This document shows, piece after piece, positions 17,893 through 26,146 of a DNA stretch of 37,837 nucleotides (position 1 is its first letter; each line of letters starts with the position of its first letter). The notes below the pieces were generated by a model. It worked only from the letters and a program-made list of their open reading frames with translations, was not told where the DNA came from and did no database searches. The stretch is from an uncultured Dialister sp. (GTDB lineage Bacteria; Bacillota; Negativicutes; Veillonellales; Dialisteraceae), in NCBI GenBank assembly GCA_900314595.1, contig OMVW01000014.1, positions 1 through 37,837 of the forward strand. Direction: 5' to 3'. The position numbers and the translations under genes were made by a program.

Positions 17893-20559
17893 TTAGTTTC
17901 TTCTTTTGAATTTATAGATTTCCAGGCAATGGTTTCGCGAAGCACATCCATTGCACATACTGGAAATTCGTTTATCAAAATGGTTGACTTTTTCCAGTTC
18001 CGCCGGAAAATCCTGTGAAAGTTCAGTCTGATCCGATTTTCTAAATACGTCTTTGGTTTTATCTTTATCCGATAATTTGGCTGCCAGAAAATTGTCCCGC
18101 AGACTCATATACCATAAATCATCTGGTTTAATAGCCGGGAATTTATTCTTTCTTACAACTTTAGACAAATAATCTACAGCCTCTCTTTGACAATCCATTT
18201 TTTCAGCCCACACCAGATAGCTGAAATAACTCTCCAGATCATCCATTTTATTCTCCAGGCGTTCACGAACCAGATCTTCAATATATGGCTGTCCGCTATA
18301 ATTGTTTCTTGCATCATTTTCAAGCAATACCGTCAAATAGCGATTGAGGAGAAAATCATCTCTATATATCGTGTTTCCTTCTACAACCGATTCAACTAGA
18401 AAGCGATAAGGACACATCCGGTACCTGACTGCGTCATATGGCTTATATTCAATATTTTCTTTGCCTGAATTTACTTTGATCTTTGAATCATCTGCCAAAA
18501 CCTTCTCAGAAACCAGCCGAGCATAAGGCACGATATTTGGTTTCTGGATGCGGAGAAGATAGTAAAGCTCCATGTCTTTGTCATTTTCATGTTTGATATA
18601 GCTCAATTTGACAGGAACCCTGCTGAAAGCTAAACCATAAGCCAATGCATACCGCCTGAAATTCTTGTATTCTTTCCGTGACGTCAAGAACACATTGTAT
18701 TTCCAATCCACCGGCACCTGGACTACTTCAAAGAAATGATCATCAAGGGGCCATGGAAATTCATCAGCGTAAGTGATGCTCATATCTGAATCAGACAGAC
18801 AGGCAAAATGATTGATACGTATTACGTCCGTCCGATTTTGTCTGAGAATATCACCATCAACCTGGTTAAAGTTCCTTACAATCCAGTTTGCACCTTTTCC
18901 GTCTGCTGGATTCTGTTGCAAATAAATCTGCATAGTTTCCTTGAGACATTCAAAGGATGCATTTACATTGACATTTTTAACTTCATTCAATCGATCCAGA
19001 ACTCGGGTTATTATATTTTTGAACTCCTCATCCAGATTCGGGTCTGGCAGAATTTTCTGGTGAATGACTTCACTGATTTTTTGATAAAACTTCTGAAAGC
19101 TGCTGGATTCTTCGCTGAAATCCTGATAGAAATACTGAGCGATTTTATTTAAATCATTCAGTGCAGACTGAAGCGATTCAATTTCCTGGCCGGTTGCCTG
19201 ACAGTATCCTATTTTACGGGCAAAATCACTATCCACATCATCATGTAGACTGCTTAGTCTTTTCAATTGCTTTTGAACTCTCTTGATCGTTTCTGCATTT
19301 TTGAAATAAAGCTGAGTTTTATTAAATATGGATACTAATTCTCCCGGCTTATTTTCCTTGAGAATTCCACAGCAAAGACACTCTTTTAGATCATTCATGT
19401 CCTGGATACGTAATCCATTTTCTTTCGGATCCCACATATTAGTAATTGCAATAAAGAAATGACCTAAGGGATAATCAAGGAACTGTCTTTCTCCAAACTG
19501 ATTTGGAAAGTAAATCTTCAGAATATCATTTACACTACTATTGGCAGCATAAATTTGTTCCTTCATATAATAGAGTGCGGGATGAACATTATGATTTAGT
19601 TTCTGGTTCTCTTTTGCTTTTTCAAATAATCTGGCTACATAACCGGCAAATTCAGTGGGATTATCAAACTCCAGGATTTCCAGATTACTGATTTTCTTTA
19701 ACCCATAAGCATCTCCATTCGTTAATGCGGCCATATTATCAGCAATTTTGATACCATTAGCACCGAAACTGAAAATAGGATAGGTTGATTCAGATTTGTG
19801 AATTTCTGGTTCGAAATTTTCGTATACATTAAGCCAGGTCCGGTATATATTCTTAAAGTCCGGACGATAGTTGAAGATAATAAATACTGTGCAATATTTT
19901 CCTAAGATCTCAATAGCGCGAAGCATCAGGGGGCTGAACTGATGAATACCATGAATTACTACTTTGGTACGATCAATTTCCGCCATTTTAGCAAGGCTTG
20001 GCTTTTTGAGTCCCTTGTTATTATTAACAACTGTTGCAATTGTATTATTAATTGCCTGAAGAACTTCATCCTCGGAAAAAGATTCCTGTAAGTGAAACAC
20101 CGGCTTATCCGACTTAATCAATTCCTCATAAATAGAAACAATTAATTTTTGTTCTACAGTTAATTGATCCCTATGAATATCTTTCGGTTTCAATCCCATC
20201 TCAAAAAGAATTCGAATACTCTCATAAATGCTGCTGCGATTTTTTCTGAGAGATTCGTATATCGTGTCTTTTAATTCTGCCGGAAATTGTACTAGCAGGT
20301 TCTCATCTGCAATCACATGATCAATAGCGGCATATTGGGCAATAGTTACCGCATCGCTTTCCCAATCTGCATATAGTTCCTTAAGAAAGGCAGCAATTGT
20401 CGTTAACTTCCCCTTATAAAAATCTTTCCCATATTGATCACAAAGTCCGTTAACCATAGTCTGAGAAACACAGAGGTGGAAAGCGTCCTTTATAAAAGCC
20501 CAATACGGCTCCTTTGGCAGTTGATATGGATCCTTGTATGTAAAAATAGAAATAGACAT
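17893..20559 (-). CDS. AddB-like Fe-S protein without a visible nuclease site
   Basis: An 888-aa protein resembling the AddB/RexB half of helicase-nuclease complexes. Cys716 (RMCPYRFLVES) plus Cys869, Cys872 and Cys878 at the extreme C-terminus (MCNGCASRNHC) reproduce the AddB iron-sulfur staple, including the C-x2-C-x5-C spacing. The N-terminal half has the look of an inactivated UvrD-like helicase ('KVVIHGIHQFSPLMLRAIEIL' near residue 200) without a Walker A. Between Cys716 and Cys869 I find no GxxDR or D-x-K type PD-(D/E)XK signature, so nuclease activity is doubtful. It starts inside the stop codon of the UvrD gene (TAATG), as expected for an obligate partner. It probably forms the AddB-like subunit of that helicase. 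Confidence 0.75.
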   Translation of the reverse strand: MSISIFTYKDPYQLPKEPYWAFIKDAFHLCVSQTMVNGLCDQYGKDFYKGKLTTIAAFLKELYADWESDAVTIAQYAAIDHVIADENLLVQFPAELKDTIYESLRKNRSSIYESIRILFEMGLKPKDIHRDQLTVEQKLIVSIYEELIKSDKPVFHLQESFSEDEVLQAINNTIATVVNNNKGLKKPSLAKMAEIDRTKVVIHGIHQFSPLMLRAIEILGKYCTVFIIFNYRPDFKNIYRTWLNVYENFEPEIHKSESTYPIFSFGANGIKIADNMAALTNGDAYGLKKISNLEILEFDNPTEFAGYVARLFEKAKENQKLNHNVHPALYYMKEQIYAANSSVNDILKIYFPNQFGERQFLDYPLGHFFIAITNMWDPKENGLRIQDMNDLKECLCCGILKENKPGELVSIFNKTQLYFKNAETIKRVQKQLKRLSSLHDDVDSDFARKIGYCQATGQEIESLQSALNDLNKIAQYFYQDFSEESSSFQKFYQKISEVIHQKILPDPNLDEEFKNIITRVLDRLNEVKNVNVNASFECLKETMQIYLQQNPADGKGANWIVRNFNQVDGDILRQNRTDVIRINHFACLSDSDMSITYADEFPWPLDDHFFEVVQVPVDWKYNVFLTSRKEYKNFRRYALAYGLAFSRVPVKLSYIKHENDKDMELYYLLRIQKPNIVPYARLVSEKVLADDSKIKVNSGKENIEYKPYDAVRYRMCPYRFLVESVVEGNTIYRDDFLLNRYLTVLLENDARNNYSGQPYIEDLVRERLENKMDDLESYFSYLVWAEKMDCQREAVDYLSKVVRKNKFPAIKPDDLWYMSLRDNFLAAKLSDKDKTKDVFRKSDQTELSQDFPAELEKVNHFDKRISSMCNGCASRNHCLEIYKFKRRN

Positions 20560-23500
20560 TACTGATCAACCTCCAAAAGACTACCCCAGCTGTTTTGTAC
20601 ATTGGTACTGATTTTTTTAAGCCATACAAAATTCCTAATAGCGCGGGTCATAGCAACATAGAGAATGCGGCATTCTTCTTTTTCCCGTTCCGTATTTTCC
20701 TGATCTTCCTGATAATTACTATTATGGACCATCTCTGTGCGATTTCCCGATTTGATGCCAATCATATAGGATAACTTGCCGTTAAGCATATTGGCATTCA
20801 CTCCATTCATCTTTAATTTGGAAATATCTTCATACGTAAATGGCAGCATAACCGTTCCATACTCAAGTCCTTTCGATTTATGAATAGTAGTACAAATCAC
20901 GCGAATTGAATTATTTTCGCTATTTTGATTTCTTGACGATTGTTCCTGATATGTTGTGATATTGATCGTCAGGAATTCATTGACCATATTTAAGGTCAAA
21001 TAATCCCCCCGATAAGTCTTGATCAGTTCCTCTATCAGGCACTCAAAATTTTCCCGATAAAACCTCTGCCTATCCGGGTCAAGGCTGAAATGTTTCCACG
21101 GTTGAAATGCATTATAAATATCGCGCAAAACCGCCAGGACCGGTTTCGCCTGAAACTGTTTAATAATTTGACCCCAGCCGGTTTCCATACGCAATACAAA
21201 GTATTCGTCCATAATTCGATACAGTTCCGATTTGCGATCTGCCGGTGCCATGGAATGCAGCGGTAATAAAGAATTCTTCATTGCCACATAGTTAGAGAGA
21301 AGGAAATTAACCAGATAGACCGGTTCTTCCGGATGCGTCAAAGCAAGTGTCAATTTATACAAATCGATGGAGGGATCCAGTCGATACAGATCACCGCCCT
21401 CTGTAACATCTACGGTAATACCGGCCTCCTTTGCCTTTTCTACAATCTTATTAATCTGCCAGTTATAGCGTGTTAAAATCGCAATCGTCTTTTCTTCGCT
21501 GCTGAGTTTTTCTTTGTTACATAGATCATTCAGTCCGGTAATCTGGTTCTTTAGTTCTTCAATAATTGCCTCGTATAAAGAATCCTCCTTACTCTCCTGC
21601 ACTTCAATTTTTCGCACCAGATCATCGCCGCTGTATTGCTTCTTGATTCTACTGCTCAAATAATCATCCGGTTTACGGTATGGAAGGAGATCCTGTTCAC
21701 CAAGTTTTGTGAAAACCTCATCAAATTTAGAAAGTAACCCTGCATCACTGCGGTAATTCCGGTTCAGAGTATATTCTTTCCAATCCAGAACCTTCGCTGT
21801 TCCATTTAACTGTTCGATTTTATCAAATGCACTTAATGTAGCCCCTCTGAATCGATAAATACTCTGTTTCAAATCACCTACAACAAAGAGTCTGCACTGT
21901 TTACCAAACAATGACTGCAGATGAAGAATTGTATCAATCTGAACATCATCAGTATCTTGGAATTCATCTACAAATACATATCGGTAAGACAGACCATGAT
22001 CTTGAAGCGAATTGTTTTTGACAAGCCTATTCAGTAGAATCATGCACTGCCCGAGATCCACTAGATTATGAGATTTCAAGTAATCTTGATACTCAATTTC
22101 TGCTGGAACCATAACTTCTTCAATTAATTCATTAAAATAGCTAATTTCCTGCGGAGGATCTCCCAATGAGTCATAATCCAATGCTTTTACATCAATGCTT
22201 TTATTGTAAAGTTGACCAGCAAAAGCAATCAAAAGCTTCTTTAATTGATAAATCGGCATGTGTATCTGATAGGAAAAATCAGGATCATCCTCCATTTTTC
22301 TCTCCAGATAATCGGATAAATGCTGCTGATAAATCTGATCTCTATGATATGTTTCACTGGAAATATCAAACTGATTACCCATCCCCAGCATTAGACAATC
22401 CTTACGCATAATAGAAATCGCAAATTTGTGAATCGTCGAAATCTGAATTTGAGACAAATCTTCGATATATCGCAAATACTTGGGATTAGTTGTTAAAGTA
22501 AAATAATTCAAAAACAGCTGCTTTAAACGTTTTTTCATATTATCTGCAGCATCATTAGTAAATGTGATCATAGCAATATCATTGACCAAATCTTCCACAT
22601 GATCCTTTACTTTATTGCACAAGAAAGCAATTCTGGAAACCATTGAATAGGTTTTCCCTGTTCCAGCACCTGCTTTGACCAGGATATTATGATCAGCTGA
22701 AGCATGTTCGATACAATACTGCTGGTAGTTAAATGCTGTGCAGTCTGCTATTTTCTTAAGAAGTTCTTCCTGTTCAGGAGTGCATTCACCCTCATTGATC
22801 AATACATTCTGATCTGTATAATCAGCTAAATGTTCAACATAATCTACTTCAAAGTTGAATATATTAAAAGAATCCGCAAATCCGGCGTTGTCTTCAACAT
22901 CTCCAATACCAATATTTCCACCCTGTGGCACAATATGCCTGGCTTTGAATTCCTTATTCAAGGCCTGTATCAGCTTTTCTGTATTCTCTTTATGATTTAC
23001 AAAAACATACTGCTTAATGCCATTAAAATATTCATTGACGATTTTTTCAACTTCAGAATCATCAGCTGAATTGGCAAAAACTCTCAATTTGGAATACCCT
23101 GGATTCGGATCTTGCTGCTTTAATTTAGGCGAATAATCAGTCTCCAGAGATTCTCTTATTTTCACATACATTTCATGAGTTAATTCCTGATGTGGGATTT
23201 TGCTTTTCATTATTTCGTAAGCATTTAAAATTTTTTGTTCAAGAGTAATTGTATCTTTGATATCCTCTGCAAACAGTGTCATAGATACATGCTCTTCATT
23301 ACCCAATTTTTTCTTTAAAAACCCTTCTTTAGATATGAATGGATAGCATACCATATCTATAACCAGAGGCTCAAATCCCAACTTGTCCCTCAGATAATCA
23401 AGTGTTTTAAATCTATATAACCTGGCCTGCCTTCTCGGATTCCTTACATACTTTGTGGACTTTGCAAGAATGATTTCATCTTCGCTGATTACATTAACAA

Positions 23501-23696
23501 CATCCTTTGCCTGCCATCCTTTTACTTCAATTATAAAAATGCAACTTCCATCAATCATCAGGCAATCATCGCACTCAAGAAATTCAAAACTATGATTTGT
23601 ATAAATAACTCCATTCCTTTCAAAAGCATGAGAAAGTGCTTCCCAGACTTTTCCTTCTCCTGCATAGTCTGATGGACGACCAACCATATGTGCCAT
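20559..23696 (-). CDS. UvrD/AddA-type helicase with N-terminal NERD nuclease domain
   Basis: A 1045-aa superfamily 1 helicase, first protein of the cassette. Residues about 10-110 form a NERD domain, with a candidate catalytic set Asp44, Glu57 and Lys59 (IIEVKGW) of the PD-(D/E)XK type. The helicase motifs are all present: GAGTGKT (Lys348), DEFQDTD (Asp577), GDLKQSIYRFRG, HKSKGLEYGTV and YVAMTRA. The GTG at 23705 is in frame. The ATG at 23696 (MAHMVGRP) is better because GGGAG lies eight bases upstream. It resembles AddA, but with the nuclease at the front instead of the back, and it is coupled to the AddB-like gene. A leader with a hairpin and short ORF precedes it. Role: unwinding and probably degrading invading DNA. 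Confidence 0.88.
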   Translation of the reverse strand: MAHMVGRPSDYAGEGKVWEALSHAFERNGVIYTNHSFEFLECDDCLMIDGSCIFIIEVKGWQAKDVVNVISEDEIILAKSTKYVRNPRRQARLYRFKTLDYLRDKLGFEPLVIDMVCYPFISKEGFLKKKLGNEEHVSMTLFAEDIKDTITLEQKILNAYEIMKSKIPHQELTHEMYVKIRESLETDYSPKLKQQDPNPGYSKLRVFANSADDSEVEKIVNEYFNGIKQYVFVNHKENTEKLIQALNKEFKARHIVPQGGNIGIGDVEDNAGFADSFNIFNFEVDYVEHLADYTDQNVLINEGECTPEQEELLKKIADCTAFNYQQYCIEHASADHNILVKAGAGTGKTYSMVSRIAFLCNKVKDHVEDLVNDIAMITFTNDAADNMKKRLKQLFLNYFTLTTNPKYLRYIEDLSQIQISTIHKFAISIMRKDCLMLGMGNQFDISSETYHRDQIYQQHLSDYLERKMEDDPDFSYQIHMPIYQLKKLLIAFAGQLYNKSIDVKALDYDSLGDPPQEISYFNELIEEVMVPAEIEYQDYLKSHNLVDLGQCMILLNRLVKNNSLQDHGLSYRYVFVDEFQDTDDVQIDTILHLQSLFGKQCRLFVVGDLKQSIYRFRGATLSAFDKIEQLNGTAKVLDWKEYTLNRNYRSDAGLLSKFDEVFTKLGEQDLLPYRKPDDYLSSRIKKQYSGDDLVRKIEVQESKEDSLYEAIIEELKNQITGLNDLCNKEKLSSEEKTIAILTRYNWQINKIVEKAKEAGITVDVTEGGDLYRLDPSIDLYKLTLALTHPEEPVYLVNFLLSNYVAMKNSLLPLHSMAPADRKSELYRIMDEYFVLRMETGWGQIIKQFQAKPVLAVLRDIYNAFQPWKHFSLDPDRQRFYRENFECLIEELIKTYRGDYLTLNMVNEFLTINITTYQEQSSRNQNSENNSIRVICTTIHKSKGLEYGTVMLPFTYEDISKLKMNGVNANMLNGKLSYMIGIKSGNRTEMVHNSNYQEDQENTEREKEECRILYVAMTRAIRNFVWLKKISTNVQNSWGSLLEVDQ

Positions 23697-23744
23697 AAAA
23701 ACCACTCCCGTAATCTATTTCAAAGTTAATTCCAAATAATAAAA

Positions 23745-23796
23745 AGCCTGCTTATAAGACCTGATTATCAAATACAATCAGATACCCAAGCAGGCT
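23745..23796 (-). terminator. Nested hairpin with U-tract in the operon leader (possible attenuator)
   Basis: The outer stem AGCCTGCTT / AAGCAGGCT (23745-23753 with 23788-23796) encloses an inner stem CTGATT / AATCAG (23761-23766 with 23776-23781). On the minus strand it is followed by TTTTTATT, so it is a credible intrinsic terminator. It lies between a 24-codon ORF and the UvrD gene on the same strand, only four bases after that ORF's stop codon. It could control read-through into the defence operon. Confidence 0.7.
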
Positions 23797-23800
23797 CTAT

Positions 23801-23875
23801 TCAACATCGATTAACAATCAATGATTCCTTCTTCTTATATGCCAACACAAAGTCCTGTAATTGGTTATTCCCCAT
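23801..23875 (-). CDS. 24-residue leader peptide ORF upstream of the defence operon
   Basis: ATG at 23875, AGGAG ribosome site eight bases upstream, 24 sense codons and a TGA at 23801. The peptide starts MGNNQLQDFV, has a basic KKKE stretch in the middle and ends NRC. It faintly resembles the first helix of some sigma-factor-like proteins and might be a remnant of one. Its placement between a predicted promoter and a terminator hairpin is the geometry of a transcription-attenuation leader, in which the ribosome's position decides folding of the downstream hairpin. Whether it is translated is unknown. Confidence 0.45.
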   Translation of the reverse strand: MGNNQLQDFVLAYKKKESLIVNRC

Positions 23876-23920
23876 TCCAACTGCTCCTATGTGCAAAACT
23901 TATTCCTTTATATATACATT

Positions 23921-23929
23921 ATTATAACA
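23921..23929 (-). promoter_or_regulatory. Predicted extended -10 promoter of the defence operon
   Basis: On the minus strand the sequence TGTTATAAT is a perfect -10 box with the TG extension. No good -35 is seen at the usual distance (AAGAAA), which an extended -10 can tolerate. Transcription would start near 23914, about 39 bases before the leader ORF. The region around it is very AT-rich. Confidence 0.6.
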
Positions 23930-24044
23930 GATCATGATCTTCATTTCTTTAATAAAGTGAATGGCTGGCCATTTACACCCATTTCAGTGTACCAGCACTG
24001 ATAATTATCCTCTGAATATTCGAAATATTATTTTTTACATCGCC

Positions 24045-24914
24045 TTATCCATTAAACTTCAGCAGTTCCGGCTTTCCTTCGAATTTCGGCACCATTTTCC
24101 TTACGACTGCGGCGAATTCTTTGTATTCTTCTGGCATGCGGATGTAGCCTTGTCCTTCGTTTTTATTGTCGGAATAGGTAATGGAGATTCCCCGACTCGG
24201 GACGTCTTCAACTTCGAAGATACAGGTTTTGGCAAGGACTTTGCGAACTTTGGATGCTGCTTCCTCAAAGAAGTTTTTGAAGGAGGAGCTGTCGGTATGG
24301 TAAGCCCAGTGGCGGGAGAGGTTGGTATCTGTTTCTATATATGGGTTCCGGTTATAGCGGATTCCGGTGGGTTCGATGGTCAGTTCATCGTCATAGGCAT
24401 AGTCTGCGGGGCAGTATCCGGAGTGACTGGTAATGGTTATACGGATGATTTCTTTTTTCCGACGGCCCAGTTTTGATGGAGCGAAGGGGCGGAAAGTTCC
24501 TTCCATTTCATTCTTTATGGCTCCAATCAGTTCTGGGTCTGTTTCTTCTCCTTCCGCTACGGTTGCGGGCATTTCCTTGGGGCCTTTGGCGAGGTCTTTT
24601 GCTTCCTGAAGGAGTTTCTCATAGGCGGGACGAGCATTCCGGTAAAGGTCTACGGTTTCCAAGAAAATCCTAGCCGGTTTGTTTTTGTCTGTATATTCTC
24701 CGGTCCAGGCTTTGCTCATGTAGCCCAGCTGCCAGGACATTCCGCTTTCGTTGCGGTAGATGTCATTGATGACTTCTCCTTTGTTCAGCGCTTTCTGCCG
24801 GAGGGCACAGGAAAGGTCCCGTTTGGCGTCTTTCCATTTCTTTCCGTTTTCAATCTGAAGGTAAGCATCCAGAAGAAGGACTGATTCGTATTTGTCAAAT
24901 TTTGGCTGTGCCAT
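24045..24914 (-). CDS. Hypothetical protein (289 aa)
   Basis: I do not recognise a named family. The N-terminal 75 residues (FDKYESVLLLDAYLQIENG ... INDIYRNESGMSWQLGYM) match a helical module I have seen at the start of various Firmicute defence-associated or regulatory proteins, which looks HTH-like. The middle is acidic and likely flexible (about 110-135). The C-terminal 150 residues are a beta-rich unit beginning RKKEIIRITITS, with many aromatic residues. No catalytic motif, signal peptide or membrane helix is visible. The ATG has only a weak AAGGA upstream. It is on the same strand as the defence operon but upstream of its promoter, so it is separately transcribed. Its base composition is richer in G and C than the cassette. 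Confidence 0.7.
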   Translation of the reverse strand: MAQPKFDKYESVLLLDAYLQIENGKKWKDAKRDLSCALRQKALNKGEVINDIYRNESGMSWQLGYMSKAWTGEYTDKNKPARIFLETVDLYRNARPAYEKLLQEAKDLAKGPKEMPATVAEGEETDPELIGAIKNEMEGTFRPFAPSKLGRRKKEIIRITITSHSGYCPADYAYDDELTIEPTGIRYNRNPYIETDTNLSRHWAYHTDSSSFKNFFEEAASKVRKVLAKTCIFEVEDVPSRGISITYSDNKNEGQGYIRMPEEYKEFAAVVRKMVPKFEGKPELLKFNG

Positions 24915-25183
24915 AGTATCCCATCCTTTACGTCCGAACTGAATATCTTTCTATATGTATTGTACTACTCCTCGCCCCATTCCAGGTCCCCCTGTGAGGG
25001 ACAATTTCGACTCGCAGGAGCTTTTCAACCCCGCCTGTGCAGAATCCCCCTATCTACTCGTGCCGCATCAGCGGCACACCTTCCCTTTTCCCTTACCTCT
25101 TTCCCCTTTCCCCTGTTTTTTGCCTGCGGGCCAGAGGCCAAATAAAAAAAGGGCGGCACTATACGAATTGTGTGCCGCCACCG

Positions 25184-25546
25184 CCCCGATTCCCGTGTCC
25201 CGACTCCCGGACAATGCAAAGTCATCGAAGAAAACTGGTCTCTCAAAGTTTCAAAGAATAGAGTTCAAATATTAAAATTGTGCGGCTTCTCAATTTGTGC
25301 CGCGCCACCTTCACGACAACCACGCTACTCACGATAATCACGATGCATTCATTGTTTTTTAGCTGCACCGGCATGGGTGAATGACAGCCAGGCTTCTGAT
25401 AAAAGCCTCGGAACTCGGAACTTCCATGGGAGAAATCATGCAAATCATGATCCGGCGCTCTCCTATTCGCGGCGAGCAGAGCGAGCCGCGGGGCTTTTCC
25501 CCGAGCGAAGCGAGGTTGGCTTGTTTTTTCGGCCCGCAGGGCCGGT
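25184..25546. repeat. Long interspersed repeat, copy 1
   Basis: Near-identical to 28414-28773 over about 360 bases, with scattered substitutions. Copy 2 at 25616-25793 shares only the first half. The repeat starts CCCCGATTCCCG and includes ACAATGCAAAGTCATCGAAG, a GCGGC hairpin around an internal AATTTGTGCCGCGCC, the triple CACGATA-type direct repeat, CTTCCATGGGAG, and the 'GAGCGAAGCGAGG' plus CGGCCCG hairpin arms. A diverged inverted partial copy lies at 803-930. Confidence 0.75.
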
Positions 25547-25615
25547 TGTATGATTTTAGGGCGGGTGGGCGGGAATATATAATCTGCGCTGCTTTATGAT
25601 TTGTGCAGCGCACCA

Positions 25616-25793
25616 CCCCGATTCCCGTGTCCCGACTCCCGGACAATGCAAAGTCATCGAAGACAACTGGTCTCTCAATGTTTCAAAGAATAGAGTTCAA
25701 ATATTAAAATTGCGCGGCTTCCCAATTTGTGCCGCGCCACCTTCACGATAGCCACGATACTCACGATAATCACGATGCATTCTTTGTTTTTTA
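25616..25793. repeat. Long interspersed repeat, copy 2 (half length)
   Basis: Matches the first half of copies 1 and 3, then diverges after TTTGTTTTTTA. After the break the sequence is GATGAAATGACAAGGC instead of the GCTGCACCGG of the other copies. This sharp break suggests module swapping rather than gradual decay. Confidence 0.7.
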
Positions 25794-26146
25794 CGATGAA
25801 ATGACAAGGCAGCCAAGCATTTGATGAGAACTCTTGGAACTTATATGTAAAAAGTATCGATTCTTCGAATCGATTTGCCCTCTCACCACTTTGTGGAGCT
25901 CTCCCGAGGGAGAGCCCGCGTCTAATGGATAGAGACGATTTCCACAAAATTGTTTTGTCAGTTAGCCTCGTATGTGCCTTGCAGGATTGAACAACCTTTC
26001 CGGCTGCTCCGCAGCCACCTTTCCATACCAGGAAAGGTGGTGCCCTGCAGCATGCCTTCCATTTTTCTCATATGTGCTCAATCTGTGTAGTGCTGAAAAT
26101 ATAAAAAACGCTTCTCTTCAGAAACAGTCTTCTCTTTTCCATGGAC

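Larger units (their letters stand above)
24915..26146. repeat. Repeat-filled intergenic region, 1.2 kb
   Basis: No gene is supported. The region holds copy 1 (25184-25546) and copy 2 (25616-25793) of a long repeat whose third copy is at 28414-28773. Other modules are a GCCGC...GCGGC hairpin block around 25055-25185, a CTCTCCCGAGGGAGAGC hairpin near 25900-25920, and the module 'CCGGCTGCTCCGCAGCC' plus CCTTTCCATACCAGGAAAGG at about 25997-26040. Short reading frames across it change with every module and lack ribosome sites. Confidence 0.75.

Noticed and set aside
17893..20559. Active PD-(D/E)XK nuclease in the AddB-like protein
   Set aside because: Only the iron-sulfur cysteines are visible; the segment between them has no recognisable catalytic Asp-Glu-Lys set, so I call it Fe-S protein without a visible nuclease.
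2205..23696. Known Dnd restriction set DptFGH or PbeABCD
   Set aside because: The helicase and ATPase proteins differ in number, order and motifs: an SNF2 plus RecQ-type plus UvrD plus AddB-like set is not the DptFGH or PbeABCD arrangement.
23801..23875. Remnant of a sigma-factor-like gene
   Set aside because: The resemblance covers only about 20 residues and there is no continuing homology downstream in any frame; recorded as a leader ORF instead.
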